From: Comamonas antarctica
GTDB lineage: Bacteria; Pseudomonadota; Gammaproteobacteria; Burkholderiales; Burkholderiaceae_C
DNA length: 64,000 bases
Direction: 5' to 3'
Assembly (NCBI RefSeq): GCF_013363755.1
Contig: NZ_CP054840.1
Span: 448,001-512,000 of the forward strand
Both the position numbers and the translations under genes were made by a program. Below are positions 28,551-38,995 of this stretch, one piece after another. The notes beneath the pieces were generated by a model that was not told the origin of the DNA, did not search any database, and saw only the letters and a list, made by a program, of their open reading frames with translations. Every line of letters starts with the position of its first letter. Position 1 is the stretch's first letter.

Positions 28551-30323
28551 ATGAGTACGGATGACAGCAAGCCCGGTGGCCTTTTTTCCAAGGTGGTGCG
28601 CTTTGTGCGCCACCCCACGCTGCATTGGTCCGAGCTGGATGCGCAGGCCGATGACCCGCTGGGCCAGGCCGACCGCGAGGTGCTGCGCCAGACACTCGAG
28701 CGCAAGCGCCGCAATGATTTCGTGCGCCAGCGCGAATTCGAGCAGCTGCGCCGGCTGCGCCAGAAAGAGGCCGCCGCCAGTGAAACGCCGGGTGACGCCT
28801 CGAGCCAGCCCGCAAGCCTGCAAAGCAGCCAGACCCCATCCGACGCGCGTGCGGTCACGCTGAAGAAGATCGACGCCATCGAGGAGCAGATGTCGCAGCA
28901 GTGGTGGCGCAACAAGCAGCCGGCCGATGCCTCGACGCTGCCGATGTACCTGCTGTCGTCCTTTCCCCAACCCGATTCCGTGCATGTGGCGGGCGCAACT
29001 GCCGCTGCGGCGTCCGAAGCCAGCGCGACGCCGGGATTTGCCGTCACTGCGCCGCTGGACTGGGATGTCGGCGCCGCCGCCGCGCCGGAGCCTCCCCTGG
29101 CGCAAGCGGTCCCGGCGCCTGAGCCTCCAACCTTTGCGACCACCATCCCGCTTGATCCGCCGGCCTGGAGCGCGCCGGCACAGCCTTGGCCCGTGGCCAG
29201 CGGCCCCTTCGTGCACGACCCCGATTTCGAGGCGGCCGCCATCGCGTTTGCCAATGGCGCCGCCACGGGCGCCGAAGCCATGCTGCTGGATTTGCTGTTG
29301 CAGCGCACCGCGCAGCCCGAAGCCCAGATGCCGGTGTGGCACGCCCTGTTCGACCTGTACCGCGCCGCCGGCATGGGTGCGCGCTTCGAGGATCTGGCCA
29401 TCGACTATGCCGCGCGCTTCGGGCGTTCGGCGCCGCTGTGGTTTGCGCTGTCGCCCCAGCACGCCTGGACCATTCCCGGCGCCGCTGTATCGAGCGCCGC
29501 CGCTGCGCCGGGCGCCGCTGCGCCGGGCGCCGCTGCGCCGGGCGCCGGTGCGCCGGACATCGGCATGCGCTGGGAAGACGCGCCTGCGCTGGATCTGCAG
29601 GCGCCACCCTTGCGCTGGACCGCGCCTGCAGTGCTGACGCGTGCGTCGGTGGCCGCGCTGGAGCAGGCCAAGGCCGCTGCGCCCGCGCCCTGGACGCTGT
29701 TCTGGGGCGGGCTGGAGTGCATCGAGGCCGATGCCGTGGCCGCGCTCGAGCAAGTATTCACCGAATGGGCGCAGACGCCGGGCCCGCTGTTTTTCCTCGA
29801 CGCGCCGGTGCTGGCCCAGTGCCTGCAGGCGCTCACGGTGTCCGGCGACCGCGCGGTGCCCGAGGACGGCTGGCGGCTGCGCATGGCGGCGCTGCGTCTG
29901 ATGGATCAGCCCGACAGCTTCGAGCTGGTGGCACTCGACTATTGCGTCACCTACGAGGTGTCGCCGCCCTCGTGGGCGCCGCCGCGCAGCAACTACCGCG
30001 ACGCGCTGGTCGACGATGCTGCCGAGGCACCCGGGACGGCGCAGGCGCCGGGCGCCGGCCTGGCCGGCTGCATCGACGGCGATGCCACGCCCGCGCTGGC
30101 TGCCCTCGAGGCGCAGGTGCTGCCGGGGCAAGTGCTGGTGGTCGACTGCGCCGAGCTGCTGCGGCTGGATTTTGCGGCCGCGGGTTCGGTGCTCAACTGG
30201 GCGGCGCGCCTGCAGTCCGAAGGCGTGGCGCTGCGCTTCGAGCGCCTGCACCAGCTGGTGGCCGTGTTTCTTGCCATGGTCGGCGTCGGCGAGCACGCGC
30301 AACTGGTGCCGCGCCGCGATTGA
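28551..30323 (+). CDS. Large Ala/Pro-rich protein with C-terminal STAS-like domain
   Basis: A 590-residue cytoplasmic protein. The N-terminal 80 residues are charged and probably helical ([30 protein letters not shown]). A long Ala/Pro-rich part follows, probably disordered, with a (GAAAP) repeat near residues 317-336. The C-terminal 100 residues ([31 protein letters not shown]) look like a STAS domain, as in anti-sigma antagonists and lipid-asymmetry proteins. No partner kinase is nearby. It lies between dksA and hslV, an arrangement I expect in related Burkholderiales. No specific function can be given. Confidence 0.82.
   Translation: MSTDDSKPGGLFSKVVRFVRHPTLHWSELDAQADDPLGQADREVLRQTLERKRRNDFVRQREFEQLRRLRQKEAAASETPGDASSQPASLQSSQTPSDARAVTLKKIDAIEEQMSQQWWRNKQPADASTLPMYLLSSFPQPDSVHVAGATAAAASEASATPGFAVTAPLDWDVGAAAAPEPPLAQAVPAPEPPTFATTIPLDPPAWSAPAQPWPVASGPFVHDPDFEAAAIAFANGAATGAEAMLLDLLLQRTAQPEAQMPVWHALFDLYRAAGMGARFEDLAIDYAARFGRSAPLWFALSPQHAWTIPGAAVSSAAAAPGAAAPGAAAPGAGAPDIGMRWEDAPALDLQAPPLRWTAPAVLTRASVAALEQAKAAAPAPWTLFWGGLECIEADAVAALEQVFTEWAQTPGPLFFLDAPVLAQCLQALTVSGDRAVPEDGWRLRMAALRLMDQPDSFELVALDYCVTYEVSPPSWAPPRSNYRDALVDDAAEAPGTAQAPGAGLAGCIDGDATPALAALEAQVLPGQVLVVDCAELLRLDFAAAGSVLNWAARLQSEGVALRFERLHQLVAVFLAMVGVGEHAQLVPRRD
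29497..29555. repeat. 15-bp in-frame minisatellite in the STAS-protein gene
   Basis: About four copies of a 15-base unit close to GCCGCTGCGCCGGGC, coding for GAAAP repeats. The period is a multiple of three, so changes in copy number would keep the frame and change only the length of the linker. Confidence 0.8.
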
Positions 30324-30385
30324 GCCGCTGGCGCCGGCGCAAGGGCTGCTTGCAATGCCGGCGTCCGCCCCCACATGCCAACGCT

Positions 30386-30931
30386 ATGGAACAGTATCAC
30401 GGCACCACCATTCTCAGCGTCCGCCGCCAGACGGCGGACGGCATTCAGGTCGCCATCGGCGGCGACGGCCAGGTCACCCTGGGCAACATCGTGGTCAAGG
30501 GCACGGCGCGCAAGGTGCGCCGCCTCTACCACGGCACGGTGCTAGCGGGTTTTGCCGGCGCCACGGCCGATGCCTTCACGCTGTTCGAGCGTTTCGAGGC
30601 CAAGCTGGAAAAGCACCAGGGCCACCTGACGCGCGCGGCCATCGAGCTCACCAAGGACTGGCGCACCGACCGCGTGCTGCGCCGCCTCGAGGCCATGCTG
30701 GCCGTGGCCGACAAGAGCGCCTCGCTGATCATCACCGGCAATGGCGACGTGCTCGAACCCGAGCAGGGCATCGTGGCCATCGGTTCAGGCGGCGCCTATG
30801 CGCATTCCGCGGCCAAGGCGCTGCTGGCCAACACCGAGCTGGGCGCGGCCGAGATCGTCAAGAAGTCGCTGGAAATCGCGGGCGAGCTGTGCATCTACAC
30901 CAACATGCACCACACCATCGAGACTCTTTGA
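30386..30931 (+). CDS. hslV: ATP-dependent protease subunit HslV (ClpQ)
   Basis: A 181-residue proteasome-like peptidase that forms a double hexameric ring docked to HslU. The sequence [23 protein letters not shown] after MEQYHG indicates that the N-terminal Thr nucleophile is exposed by removal of six residues. [30 protein letters not shown] and [19 protein letters not shown] match the family. The ATG at 30386 gives the expected length. It is followed by hslU after 58 bases and is probably heat-inducible, though I could not find a clear sigma-32 promoter. Confidence 0.96.
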   Translation: MEQYHGTTILSVRRQTADGIQVAIGGDGQVTLGNIVVKGTARKVRRLYHGTVLAGFAGATADAFTLFERFEAKLEKHQGHLTRAAIELTKDWRTDRVLRRLEAMLAVADKSASLIITGNGDVLEPEQGIVAIGSGGAYAHSAAKALLANTELGAAEIVKKSLEIAGELCIYTNMHHTIETL

Positions 30932-30989
30932 CCCGCCGGCCCCTCTTGTTGCCGGCCTGCCGCGTGGCAGGCCCATTGGATTGAAAAAC

Positions 30990-32306
30990 ATGTCTTCCAT
31001 GACCCCTCAGGAAATCGTTTCCGAACTCGACCACCACATCGTCGGCCAGCAGGGCGCCAAGCGCGCCGTGGCCATTGCGCTGCGCAACCGCTGGCGCCGC
31101 CAGCAGGTCGAAGGCAGCCTGCGCCAGGAAATCACGCCGAAGAACATCCTGATGATCGGCCCGACCGGTGTCGGCAAGACCGAGATCGCGCGCCGGCTGG
31201 CGCGGCTGGCCGATGCGCCGTTCATCAAGGTCGAAGCGACCAAGTTCACCGAGGTCGGCTATGTCGGCAAGGACGTGGATTCGATCATCCGCGACCTGGC
31301 CGAGATCGCTGTCAAGCAGACGCGCGAAGCCGATGTGCGCAAGCTGCGCATGCGCGCCGAGGATGCTGCCGAGGACCGCATCCTCGACGTGCTGCTGCCG
31401 CAGGCGCGCACGGCCGATGCGCCCACCGACAGCACGGCCCGCCAGGTGTTCCGCAAGAAGCTGCGCGAAGGCCAGCTCGACGACAAGGAAATCGAGATCG
31501 AACTCGCGGATGCGCGCCCCCAGCTCGAGATCATGGGCCCGCAGGGCATGGAGGAAATGGCCGAGCAGCTGCGCGGCATGTTCAGCCAGATGGGCCAGGA
31601 GCGCCGGCGCACGCGCAAGCTCAAGATCGCCGAGGCATTCAAGCTGCTGATCGACGAGGAGGCGGGCAAGCTGGTCAACGAGGAGGACATCAAGACCCGC
31701 GCGATCGCCAATGCCGAGCAGAACGGCATCGTTTTCATCGACGAGATCGACAAGGTCGCGACGCGCCAGGAAAGCAGCGGCGCCGATGTCTCGCGCCAGG
31801 GCGTGCAGCGCGACCTGCTGCCGCTGGTCGAAGGCACGACCGTGTCGACCAAATACGGCATGGTCAAGACCGACCACATGCTGTTCATCGCCTCTGGCGC
31901 ATTCCACCTGTCCAAACCCAGCGACCTGATTCCCGAGCTGCAGGGGCGTTTTCCCATCCGCGTGGAGCTGGAATCGCTGTCGGTGCAGGATTTCGAGGCC
32001 ATCCTGACGCAGACCCATGCGTCGCTGGTCAAGCAGTACCAGGCGCTGCTGGCCACCGAAGGCGTGACGCTCGAATTCACGCCCGACGGCATCACGCGGC
32101 TTGCGCATACCGCGTTTCAGGTCAACGAGCGTACCGAGAACATTGGCGCGCGCCGCTTGTCCACGGTCATGGAGCGCTTGCTCGATGACATCAGCTTTGA
32201 CGCCGCGCGCCTTTCGGGCCAGGCCATCAGCATCGATGCCGCCTATGTCGATGCCCGGCTCCAGACCCTGAGCCAGGACGAGGATCTTTCACGTTTCATT
32301 TTGTGA
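30990..32306 (+). CDS. hslU: ATP-dependent protease ATPase subunit HslU (ClpY)
   Basis: A 438-residue AAA+ unfoldase that feeds proteins to HslV. Walker A is GPTGVGKTE (near residue 55), Walker B IVFIDEID, the pore-loop region [11 protein letters not shown], and the C-terminus ends with the usual EDLSRFIL that inserts into HslV. The intermediate domain lies between about residues 110 and 240. Start at the ATG at 30990 ([20 protein letters not shown]). It is co-transcribed with hslV. A 317-base region without genes follows, leading to the dcw cluster. Confidence 0.96.
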   Translation: MSSMTPQEIVSELDHHIVGQQGAKRAVAIALRNRWRRQQVEGSLRQEITPKNILMIGPTGVGKTEIARRLARLADAPFIKVEATKFTEVGYVGKDVDSIIRDLAEIAVKQTREADVRKLRMRAEDAAEDRILDVLLPQARTADAPTDSTARQVFRKKLREGQLDDKEIEIELADARPQLEIMGPQGMEEMAEQLRGMFSQMGQERRRTRKLKIAEAFKLLIDEEAGKLVNEEDIKTRAIANAEQNGIVFIDEIDKVATRQESSGADVSRQGVQRDLLPLVEGTTVSTKYGMVKTDHMLFIASGAFHLSKPSDLIPELQGRFPIRVELESLSVQDFEAILTQTHASLVKQYQALLATEGVTLEFTPDGITRLAHTAFQVNERTENIGARRLSTVMERLLDDISFDAARLSGQAISIDAAYVDARLQTLSQDEDLSRFIL

Positions 32307-32623
32307 CATTTGCCGGTGTAAATACTGGAATGTAGGTAACCCTTGTATACGTTTGACCGCACTGCAGGTTTCGCCTGCAGCCTGCGGCCGGCTTAGAGTT
32401 CACATGCATTGAATTGAGTAAGTGCTTATGGGGCAACGGGTTTTTCCTAAAACACCGATTCGCCATTGATCTAAGTCGTTGATTTCATTGCAAATAATTG
32501 TCACACCCCCTGAGGCTTCGCAGCGTTTTGCTGCTACAGTGGAAAAAAGTGCAATTAAGTGGTGAAACCTGCCATTGCCGCCGCAGTTGGCGGTGAAGCG
32601 CAGGCGCCAGTCCAAGGGCAATC
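32307..32623 (+). promoter_or_regulatory. Intergenic region upstream of dcw cluster
   Basis: A 317-base stretch without a gene, AT-richer than its surroundings from about 32400 on. It contains an extended -10-like element (TGCTACAGT, 32532-32540) that runs into three MraZ-type boxes (32538-32567). The rest shows nothing I can name. It probably holds the main promoter of the dcw operon. Confidence 0.6.
32538..32567 (+). promoter_or_regulatory. Three MraZ-type operator boxes
   Basis: Three direct repeats with an exact 10-base period: AGTGGAAAAA, AGTGCAATTA, AGTGGTGAAA. MraZ of E. coli and Mycoplasma binds short tandem GTG-containing boxes spaced about one helical turn apart just upstream of mraZ. 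They overlap the -10-like element, so binding would block transcription. Confidence 0.75.
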
Positions 32624-33052
32624 ATGTTTCAAGGGGCTTCTTCGCTCAGTCTCGATGCGAAGGGTCGGCTTTCCGTGCCGACCCGGCATCGTGACGCCTT
32701 GAATGAAATGGCTGCGGGGCAGGTCACTCTCACCAAGCATCCCCATGGCTGCCTGATGCTTTTCCCGCGCCCCGAGTGGCTGCTGTTTCGCGACCGGATC
32801 GCGCAGCTGCCGATGTCGGCGCAATGGTGGAAGCGCATCTTCCTGGGCAATGCCATGGACGTGGAGATGGACGGCACCGGCCGCGTACTGGTCTCGCCCG
32901 AGCTGCGCCAGGCCGTGGGCCTGAGCCGCGATGCCGTGCTGCTGGGAATGGGCAACCACTTCGAGCTTTGGGACAAAGCCACTTATGACGCCCAGGAGGC
33001 TCAGGCCATGCAGGCCCAGATGCCCGACGTTTTCCAGGATTTTGCTTTCTAA
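32624..33052 (+). CDS. mraZ: Transcriptional regulator MraZ
   Basis: A 142-residue DNA-binding protein that forms a ring and represses its own dcw operon. Two AbrB-like half domains are visible, each with a D-x-x-x-R motif ([15 protein letters not shown] and [15 protein letters not shown]). The length is normal for the family (E. coli 152). It opens the cluster, 56 bases after the last of three GTG-type boxes that are its likely operator, and 8 bases before rsmH. Confidence 0.96.
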   Translation: MFQGASSLSLDAKGRLSVPTRHRDALNEMAAGQVTLTKHPHGCLMLFPRPEWLLFRDRIAQLPMSAQWWKRIFLGNAMDVEMDGTGRVLVSPELRQAVGLSRDAVLLGMGNHFELWDKATYDAQEAQAMQAQMPDVFQDFAF

Positions 33053-33060
33053 AAAAGGGC

Positions 33061-33996
33061 GTGCGATTGAACCAGCCCCTCCAACACATTACGGTACTGC
33101 TTGATGAAGCGGTGGATGCACTGCTGGGCGCTGCCGGCGCGTCTCCCGCGGGCGAATGGGTCGACGGCACCTTTGGCCGCGGCGGCCATTCGCGGCGCAT
33201 TCTCGAGCGCCTCGGGCCGCAGGGGCGGCTCAGGGCCTTCGACAAGGACCCTGAAGCCATCCAGGAAGCCGCGCGCATCACCGATGCGCGTTTTTCCATT
33301 CAGCACGAGGGCTTCAGCCACCTTGCCGATCTGCCCGATGCCAGCGTGCAGGGCGTGCTGATGGACCTGGGCGTGAGCTCGCCCCAGATCGATACTCCAG
33401 AGCGCGGCTTCAGTTTCCGTTTCGACGCGCCGCTCGACATGCGCATGGACACCACGCGTGGCCAGAGCGTGGCCGAATGGCTCGCAGATGCGGAAATGCA
33501 GCAGATTGCAGAGGTGATACGTGACTATGGCGAAGAACGGTTTGCTGGGCCTATTGCAAAGGCGATTGTTGCGCGGCGCCAGGACAAAGGCCCTCTCGCA
33601 ACCACCGGCGAGCTTGCCGAGCTCGTGGCTGGCGCCGTCCGCACGCGTGAAGCGGGGCAGAACCCCGCAACCCGCACCTTTCAGGCTCTTCGGATTTTCA
33701 TCAATGCCGAACTGCAGGAACTCGAACAGGCGCTAGAAGCCAGCCTGCGCGTGCTGGCGCCCGGCGGGCGGCTGGTGGTGATCAGCTTCCATTCGCTCGA
33801 AGACCGCATCGTCAAGCAATTCATTGCCAAGCATTCCAAGGAAGTCTTCGACCGCCGCGCGCCGTTCGCGCCGCCGACGCCGATGCGTCTTGAGGCGCTC
33901 GACCGCATCAAGCCCAGCGCGGCCGAAGTCGAGGCCAACCCGCGCTCGCGCTCTGCCGTGATGCGCGTGGCGCAACGCACGGAGGTGCCTGCGTGA
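33061..33996 (+). CDS. rsmH: 16S rRNA m4C1402 methyltransferase RsmH (MraW)
   Basis: A 311-residue SAM-dependent enzyme that N4-methylates C1402 in the 16S rRNA decoding centre. SAM-binding features are [16 protein letters not shown] and the FDKDPEA loop. Further motifs are [18 protein letters not shown] and [15 protein letters not shown]. The GTG at 33061 was taken as start because it opens the normal N-terminus ([14 protein letters not shown]). A TTG two codons later is possible. It follows mraZ by 8 bases and precedes ftsL by 67. Confidence 0.95.
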   Translation: MRLNQPLQHITVLLDEAVDALLGAAGASPAGEWVDGTFGRGGHSRRILERLGPQGRLRAFDKDPEAIQEAARITDARFSIQHEGFSHLADLPDASVQGVLMDLGVSSPQIDTPERGFSFRFDAPLDMRMDTTRGQSVAEWLADAEMQQIAEVIRDYGEERFAGPIAKAIVARRQDKGPLATTGELAELVAGAVRTREAGQNPATRTFQALRIFINAELQELEQALEASLRVLAPGGRLVVISFHSLEDRIVKQFIAKHSKEVFDRRAPFAPPTPMRLEALDRIKPSAAEVEANPRSRSAVMRVAQRTEVPA

Positions 33997-34063
33997 GCAT
34001 GCCACCGCGCTCCAGCCATGGCGGCCGGCCGGCCGTGCCGGCGCTCGCACAGAAAGGCCGGCC

Positions 34064-34348
34064 ATGCTGCGCCTGAATCTGATGCTGCTGCTGGCGCTGA
34101 TGGCCAGCGCGATCTTCCTGGTGCACTCGCAGTACGAGTCGCGCCGGCTGTTCACCGAGCTGGACCGCGCGGTCAGCGAGTCGCGCCGGCTTGCCACCGA
34201 AAACCAGCGCCTCGAAGTCGAAAAGCGCGCCCAGGCCACGCCGCTGCGCGTCGAAGGCCTGGCGCGCGACCAGCTCAAGATGCATTCCGCCACGCCCGCC
34301 ATCACCCAGTATGTGCAGGACAACGGCCGCCTGGAGACCGCGCCATGA
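34064..34348 (+). CDS. ftsL: Cell division protein FtsL
   Basis: A 94-residue bitopic protein with one membrane helix (residues 3-21, NLMLLLALMASAIFLVHSQ) and a periplasmic coiled coil (LFTELDRAVSESRRLATENQRLEVEK). It joins FtsB and FtsQ in the divisome complex that activates FtsWI. The short cytoplasmic tail (MLRL) is typical of betaproteobacteria. It overlaps ftsI by four bases (ATGA). It is easy to miss, as a longer open frame of ftsI runs over it. Confidence 0.93.
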   Translation: MLRLNLMLLLALMASAIFLVHSQYESRRLFTELDRAVSESRRLATENQRLEVEKRAQATPLRVEGLARDQLKMHSATPAITQYVQDNGRLETAP

Positions 34349-36090
34349 CGCGCAGCGTGCTCTATACCTCGAGCCCCTTGCTGGCCAGCAAGACGCCGCT
34401 GTGGCGCAGCAAGATGATTGTTGCCATGCTGGCGCTGGGTTTCGTCGGTCTGGGGGCGCGTGCCGCCTATGTGCAGGTGTTCGGCAACGATTTCTTCCAG
34501 CGCCAGGGCGAGGTGCGGTTCGCGCGCACGCTGGAGCTGCCCGCGAACCGCGGCCGCATTCTCGACCGCAATGGCCTGATTTTGGCCTCGAGCGTGCCCG
34601 CGGCCAGCATCTGGGCGATTCCCGAGGACGTCGACAAGGACGACCCCGAAGTCGCCGCCAAGCTGCGCAAGCTCGCGCCGCTGCTGGAGATGACGCCGGC
34701 CGCGCTGGACGCCAAGCTGGCCGACGAGGACAAGACCTTCGTCTGGATCAAGCGCCAGCTCGACTGGGACGTGGGCGAGCAGATCAAGGCGCTGGGCATC
34801 AAGGGCATCTACCAGCGCAAGGAATACAAGCGCCAGTACCCCGAGGGCGAGCCCTCGGCCCACGTCGTCGGCTTCACCAACGTCGAGGACCACGGCCAGG
34901 AAGGCATGGAGCTGGCCTTCAACAAGGAGCTGGCCGGCAAGGCCGGCTCGCGCCGCGTGATCAAGGACCGCATGGGCCGGGTCGTCGAAGGCGTGGGCGA
35001 AGAGGTGCCGCCCATGGACGGCCAGGACATCCAGCTGTCGATCGACAGCAAGATCCAGTACTTTGCCTTCCAGAAGCTGCGCGATCAGGTCGAGAAGTTC
35101 AAGGCCAAGGCCGGCAGCGTGGTGGTGATGGACGCCCGCACCGGCGAGCTGCTGGCGCTGGCCAACTACCCGAGCTACGTGCCCGACAAGCGCAAGAACC
35201 TGACCGGCGAGCAGCTGCGCAACCGCGCCATCACCGACGTGTTCGAGCCCGGCTCGACCATGAAGCCGATCACCGTCGGCATTGCGCTCGAGACCGGCAA
35301 GTTCAAGCCCGAGACGCCCGTGGACACCACGCCCGGACGCATCAATGTGACCGGTTCGACGATTTCCGACACGCACAACTACGGCCTGCTCACGGTGGCC
35401 GGCGTGATCCAGAAGTCCTCCAACGTCGGCACGACCAAGATCTCGCAGAGCCTCACCGCGCAGCAGATGTGGGAAGGTTTCTCGGCCGTGGGCTTCGGCC
35501 AGAAGCCGCAGATTGCCTTCCCCGGCGCGGCCAGCGGCCGCCTGCGCCCGTACAAGACCTGGCGTCCCGTCGAGCAGGCCACGATGTCCTATGGCTACGG
35601 CCTGTCGGCCAGCCTGTTGCAGATGACGCGCTCGTACACCGTGTTCGCCAATGACGGCCGGGTGATTCCCGCGACCATGCTCAAGCGCGACGAGCCGCCG
35701 GTGGGCGTGCCGATCTTCTCCGAGCGCACCGCCAACCAGGTGCGCCAGATGCTGGCGCTCGCGGCCGGCCCGGGCGGCACCGGCCAGAAGGCCCAGACCG
35801 TGGGCTACTCGGTCGGCGGCAAGTCGGGCACGGCGCGCAAGCAGGTCGGCAAGAACTATGCCGCGGGCAAGTACCGCGCCTGGTTCACGGGCCTGGCGCC
35901 CGTCGACAAGCCGCGCGTGATCGTCGCCGTGATGGTCGACGAGCCCAGCGCCGGCAGCTTCTATGGCGGCACGGTGGCCGCGCCGGTATTCAGTGAGGTC
36001 GTGCAGCAGTCGCTGCGGCTGATGGGCGTGCAGCCCGACATGGCCGTGGTGCCGCAGATCGTCGCCAATCCGGTGGAGGAGTCGCTATGA
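34345..36090 (+). CDS. ftsI: Division transpeptidase FtsI (PBP3)
   Basis: A 581-residue penicillin-binding protein that cross-links septal peptidoglycan with its partner FtsW. It has one N-terminal membrane helix (about residues 25-45), a dimerisation domain (NRGRILDRNGLILA) and a transpeptidase domain. The active-site motifs are all present: STMK with Ser304 as nucleophile, SSN (in IQKSSNVGT) and KSGTA. The length fits E. coli PBP3 (588). It overlaps ftsL and murE by four bases each. Confidence 0.96.
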   Translation: MTRSVLYTSSPLLASKTPLWRSKMIVAMLALGFVGLGARAAYVQVFGNDFFQRQGEVRFARTLELPANRGRILDRNGLILASSVPAASIWAIPEDVDKDDPEVAAKLRKLAPLLEMTPAALDAKLADEDKTFVWIKRQLDWDVGEQIKALGIKGIYQRKEYKRQYPEGEPSAHVVGFTNVEDHGQEGMELAFNKELAGKAGSRRVIKDRMGRVVEGVGEEVPPMDGQDIQLSIDSKIQYFAFQKLRDQVEKFKAKAGSVVVMDARTGELLALANYPSYVPDKRKNLTGEQLRNRAITDVFEPGSTMKPITVGIALETGKFKPETPVDTTPGRINVTGSTISDTHNYGLLTVAGVIQKSSNVGTTKISQSLTAQQMWEGFSAVGFGQKPQIAFPGAASGRLRPYKTWRPVEQATMSYGYGLSASLLQMTRSYTVFANDGRVIPATMLKRDEPPVGVPIFSERTANQVRQMLALAAGPGGTGQKAQTVGYSVGGKSGTARKQVGKNYAAGKYRAWFTGLAPVDKPRVIVAVMVDEPSAGSFYGGTVAAPVFSEVVQQSLRLMGVQPDMAVVPQIVANPVEESL

Positions 36091-37586
36091 GCCTGGTGCA
36101 ACTGACTTCGGTGCCGGACGCGGTGCGCTGGCTGCGCGGCCGGATCACGGGCCGGCTGCAGACCGACAGCCGCCTGGTCGCTGCTGGCGACGCCTTCATC
36201 GCCTGGCCCGGCGCGGCCACCGACGGCCGCGCGCATGTGGCGGCGGCGCTGGCCCGCGGCGCTGCGGCCTGCCTGGTCGAAGCCCAGGGCGTCGAGGCCT
36301 TTGATTTTTCCGACGCGCGCATCGCCGCGCTGCCCGGCCTCAAGGCCGCGAGCGGCGAGATTGCCGCGCTCTGGTACGACCATCCCAGCGAGCAGTTGCG
36401 CGTGCTGGCCGTGACCGGCACCAACGGCAAGACCACCACCGCCTGGTGGCTTGCGCATGCGCTGGCCCAGCACGCCATCGACGGCCGCCACGGCTGCGCC
36501 ATGATCGGCACGCTGGGCGTGGGCGTGCCGCCGCGGCTCGAAGACACGGGCATGACCACCCCTGATCCGGTGCGCCTGCAGCGCGTGCTGCGCGAGTACC
36601 TCGATGCGGGCGTGGCCGCCTGCGCGATGGAGGCCTCCTCGATCGGCCTGGCCGAGCACCGCCTCGCGGGCCTGCGCATCCGCGTGGCGATCTTCACCAA
36701 TTTCACCCAGGACCACCTCGACTACCACCACAGCATGGAGGCCTACTGGCAGGCCAAGAAGGCGTTGTTCGACTGGCCCGGCCTGCAGGCGGCGGTGGTC
36801 AACGTCGACGATGCGCATGGCGCGCGCCTGTGGGCCAGCCTGCAGTCGCGCGATCTCGATGTCTGGAGCGTCTCCACGCTGGGGCCGGCGCGGCTGCAGG
36901 CCAAGGACATCAGCCTGGGGCCCGAGGGCCTGCAGTTCACCGTGATCGAGGATGCGCACAGCCATGTGCTGAAGACGCGCCTGGTCGGACAGTACAACGT
37001 CGCCAACCTGCTGGGCGTGCTGGCCGCGCTGCGCGCGCTGGGCCTGAGCCTGGACCAGGCCGTGGCCGCCTGCGATCAGCTCGAACCCGTGCCCGGGCGC
37101 ATGCAGCAGATCGCGCTGGCCAGCCAGCCGCTGGTGGCTGTGGACTATGCGCACACGCCCGATGCGCTGGAGCAGGCGCTCAAGGCGCTGCGGCCCGCGG
37201 CGCGCCAGCGCGGCGGCCGGCTGTGGTGCGTGTTCGGCTGCGGCGGCAACCGCGATGCGAGCAAGCGCCCGCTGATGGGCGAGATGGCGCAGCGCCATGC
37301 CGACAGCGTGGTCGTGACCAGCGACAATCCGCGCGGCGAAGACCCCGACGCGATCATCGCGCAGATCCTGGGCGGCATGGCGCCGTCGGAGCATCTGCGC
37401 TCGGAAGCCGACCGCGCCCTGGCCATCGGCCAGGCGCTGGCCGCGGCAGGTCCCAAGGACGTGGTGCTGATTGCCGGCAAGGGACACGAGGATTACCAGG
37501 AGATCGCGGGCCAGCGGCGCGCGTTCTCCGACATGGCCGAGGCGCGCAAGGCGCTGGCGGCGCGAGAAGGAATGAAACGGTCATGA
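36087..37586 (+). CDS. murE: UDP-MurNAc-L-Ala-D-Glu:meso-DAP ligase
   Basis: A 499-residue cytoplasmic ATP-dependent ligase that adds the third residue of the peptidoglycan stem peptide. The P-loop is [10 protein letters not shown] (near residue 110). The specificity motif SDNPRGEDPDAI (DNPR) indicates use of meso-diaminopimelate rather than lysine, which agrees with dapF in the same window. It overlaps ftsI and murF by four bases at each end. Confidence 0.96.
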   Translation: MSLVQLTSVPDAVRWLRGRITGRLQTDSRLVAAGDAFIAWPGAATDGRAHVAAALARGAAACLVEAQGVEAFDFSDARIAALPGLKAASGEIAALWYDHPSEQLRVLAVTGTNGKTTTAWWLAHALAQHAIDGRHGCAMIGTLGVGVPPRLEDTGMTTPDPVRLQRVLREYLDAGVAACAMEASSIGLAEHRLAGLRIRVAIFTNFTQDHLDYHHSMEAYWQAKKALFDWPGLQAAVVNVDDAHGARLWASLQSRDLDVWSVSTLGPARLQAKDISLGPEGLQFTVIEDAHSHVLKTRLVGQYNVANLLGVLAALRALGLSLDQAVAACDQLEPVPGRMQQIALASQPLVAVDYAHTPDALEQALKALRPAARQRGGRLWCVFGCGGNRDASKRPLMGEMAQRHADSVVVTSDNPRGEDPDAIIAQILGGMAPSEHLRSEADRALAIGQALAAAGPKDVVLIAGKGHEDYQEIAGQRRAFSDMAEARKALAAREGMKRS

Positions 37587-38995
37587 TGACCCTGAACCAG
37601 GCGCTGGCACTGATCCAGACGCAGATCCCCACGGCCCGCCTTGCCGGCGATGGCCAGACCCCGCTTGCGCGCGTGCATACCGACACGCGCAGCCTGCAGC
37701 CGGGCGACCTGTTTGTCGCGCTCCAGGGCGAGCGCTTCGATGCGAATGATTTCCTGGCCCAGGCGCAGGCCGGCGGCGCGGCCGCGGCCCTGGCCCACCC
37801 GGGCCGGCTGGCCGGTGGCGGCCTGCCCGGCATCGAGGTCGATGACACGCTGGCGGCGCTGGGCGCGCTGGCCCGCGCCTGGCGCGCGCAGTTCGCGCTG
37901 CCGTTGATCGCGGTCACGGGCAGCAATGGCAAGACCACGGTCACGCAGATGGTCGCGTCCATCCTGGCGGCGCAGGCCGGCGCGCAGGCGCTGGCCACGC
38001 GCGGCAATCTCAATAACGAGATCGGCGTGCCGCTGACGCTGCTGCGGCTGACAGCGCAACACCGCCTGGCCGTCGTCGAGCTGGGCATGAACCACCCGGG
38101 CGAAATCGCCCGGCTGGCGCGCATGGCGCAGCCCACGGTGGCGCTGGTCAACAACGCGCAGCGCGAGCACCTGGAATTCATGCACACCGTGCAGGCCGTG
38201 GCCGAGGAAAACGGCGCGGTGCTGGCGGCCCTGCCGGCCGATGGCGTGGCGGTGTTCCCGGCGGGCGAGGAATATTCGCCGGTCTGGCAACGGCTGGCCG
38301 GGCAGCGCCAATGCCTGCGGTTCGGCGATGCTGCGGCAGGTGCCCAGGTGCATGCGCTGCAGGCCGAGTGGCAGCAGGGCGCCTGGCAGGTACGCGTTGC
38401 CACGCCCGCGGGCGAATTCGATGCGCGCTTGCAGATTGCGGGCCGCCACAACGTGCGCAATGCGCTGGCCGCCGCGGCCTGCGCGCTGGCCGCGGGCGTG
38501 CCGCTGGCGGCAATTGCCGCGGGCCTGAGCAGCTTTGTGCCTGTGACCGGCCGCTCGCGCGCGCTGAGCGTGCGCATCGGCGGGCGCGCCATCACCGTCA
38601 TCGACGACAGCTACAACGCCAACCCCGACTCGATGCGGGCCGCGATCGACGTGCTGGCCGAGCTGCCCGCGCCGCGCTGGCTGGTGATGGGCGACATGGG
38701 CGAGGTCGGCGACCAGGGCCCGCAGTTCCATGCCGAAGCCGGCGCCTATGCGCGTGAAAAAGGCATCGAGCGGCTGCTGGCGCTTGGGGAGCAAGGCACG
38801 CATGCGGCCGCCGCCGCCGGCGAGACGGCACAGCATTTCAAAGACATGGCGGCGCTGCTGGCAGCGCTGCGCGAAGGGCTGCCCATGGTGGGCAGCGTGT
38901 TGATCAAGGGATCTCGGTTCATGAAGATGGAACAGGTGGTGCAGGCCATTTCGGCGTGCGCGGACAGTGCAGCAGCGGAGGCCGCATGCTGCTGA
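37583..38995 (+). CDS. murF: UDP-MurNAc-tripeptide:D-Ala-D-Ala ligase
   Basis: A 470-residue cytoplasmic Mur ligase that adds D-Ala-D-Ala to the stem peptide. The P-loop is [10 protein letters not shown] (near residue 111), with Mur family marks LGMNHPGEI and [12 protein letters not shown]. Two ATG codons are in tandem. The first, 37583, overlaps the murE stop by four bases and was chosen for that. Its 3' end overlaps mraY by 10 bases, the only junction in this part of the cluster not of the four-base type. Its dipeptide substrate comes from Ddl, encoded 7 kb downstream. Confidence 0.95.
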   Translation: MMTLNQALALIQTQIPTARLAGDGQTPLARVHTDTRSLQPGDLFVALQGERFDANDFLAQAQAGGAAAALAHPGRLAGGGLPGIEVDDTLAALGALARAWRAQFALPLIAVTGSNGKTTVTQMVASILAAQAGAQALATRGNLNNEIGVPLTLLRLTAQHRLAVVELGMNHPGEIARLARMAQPTVALVNNAQREHLEFMHTVQAVAEENGAVLAALPADGVAVFPAGEEYSPVWQRLAGQRQCLRFGDAAAGAQVHALQAEWQQGAWQVRVATPAGEFDARLQIAGRHNVRNALAAAACALAAGVPLAAIAAGLSSFVPVTGRSRALSVRIGGRAITVIDDSYNANPDSMRAAIDVLAELPAPRWLVMGDMGEVGDQGPQFHAEAGAYAREKGIERLLALGEQGTHAAAAAGETAQHFKDMAALLAALREGLPMVGSVLIKGSRFMKMEQVVQAISACADSAAAEAACC

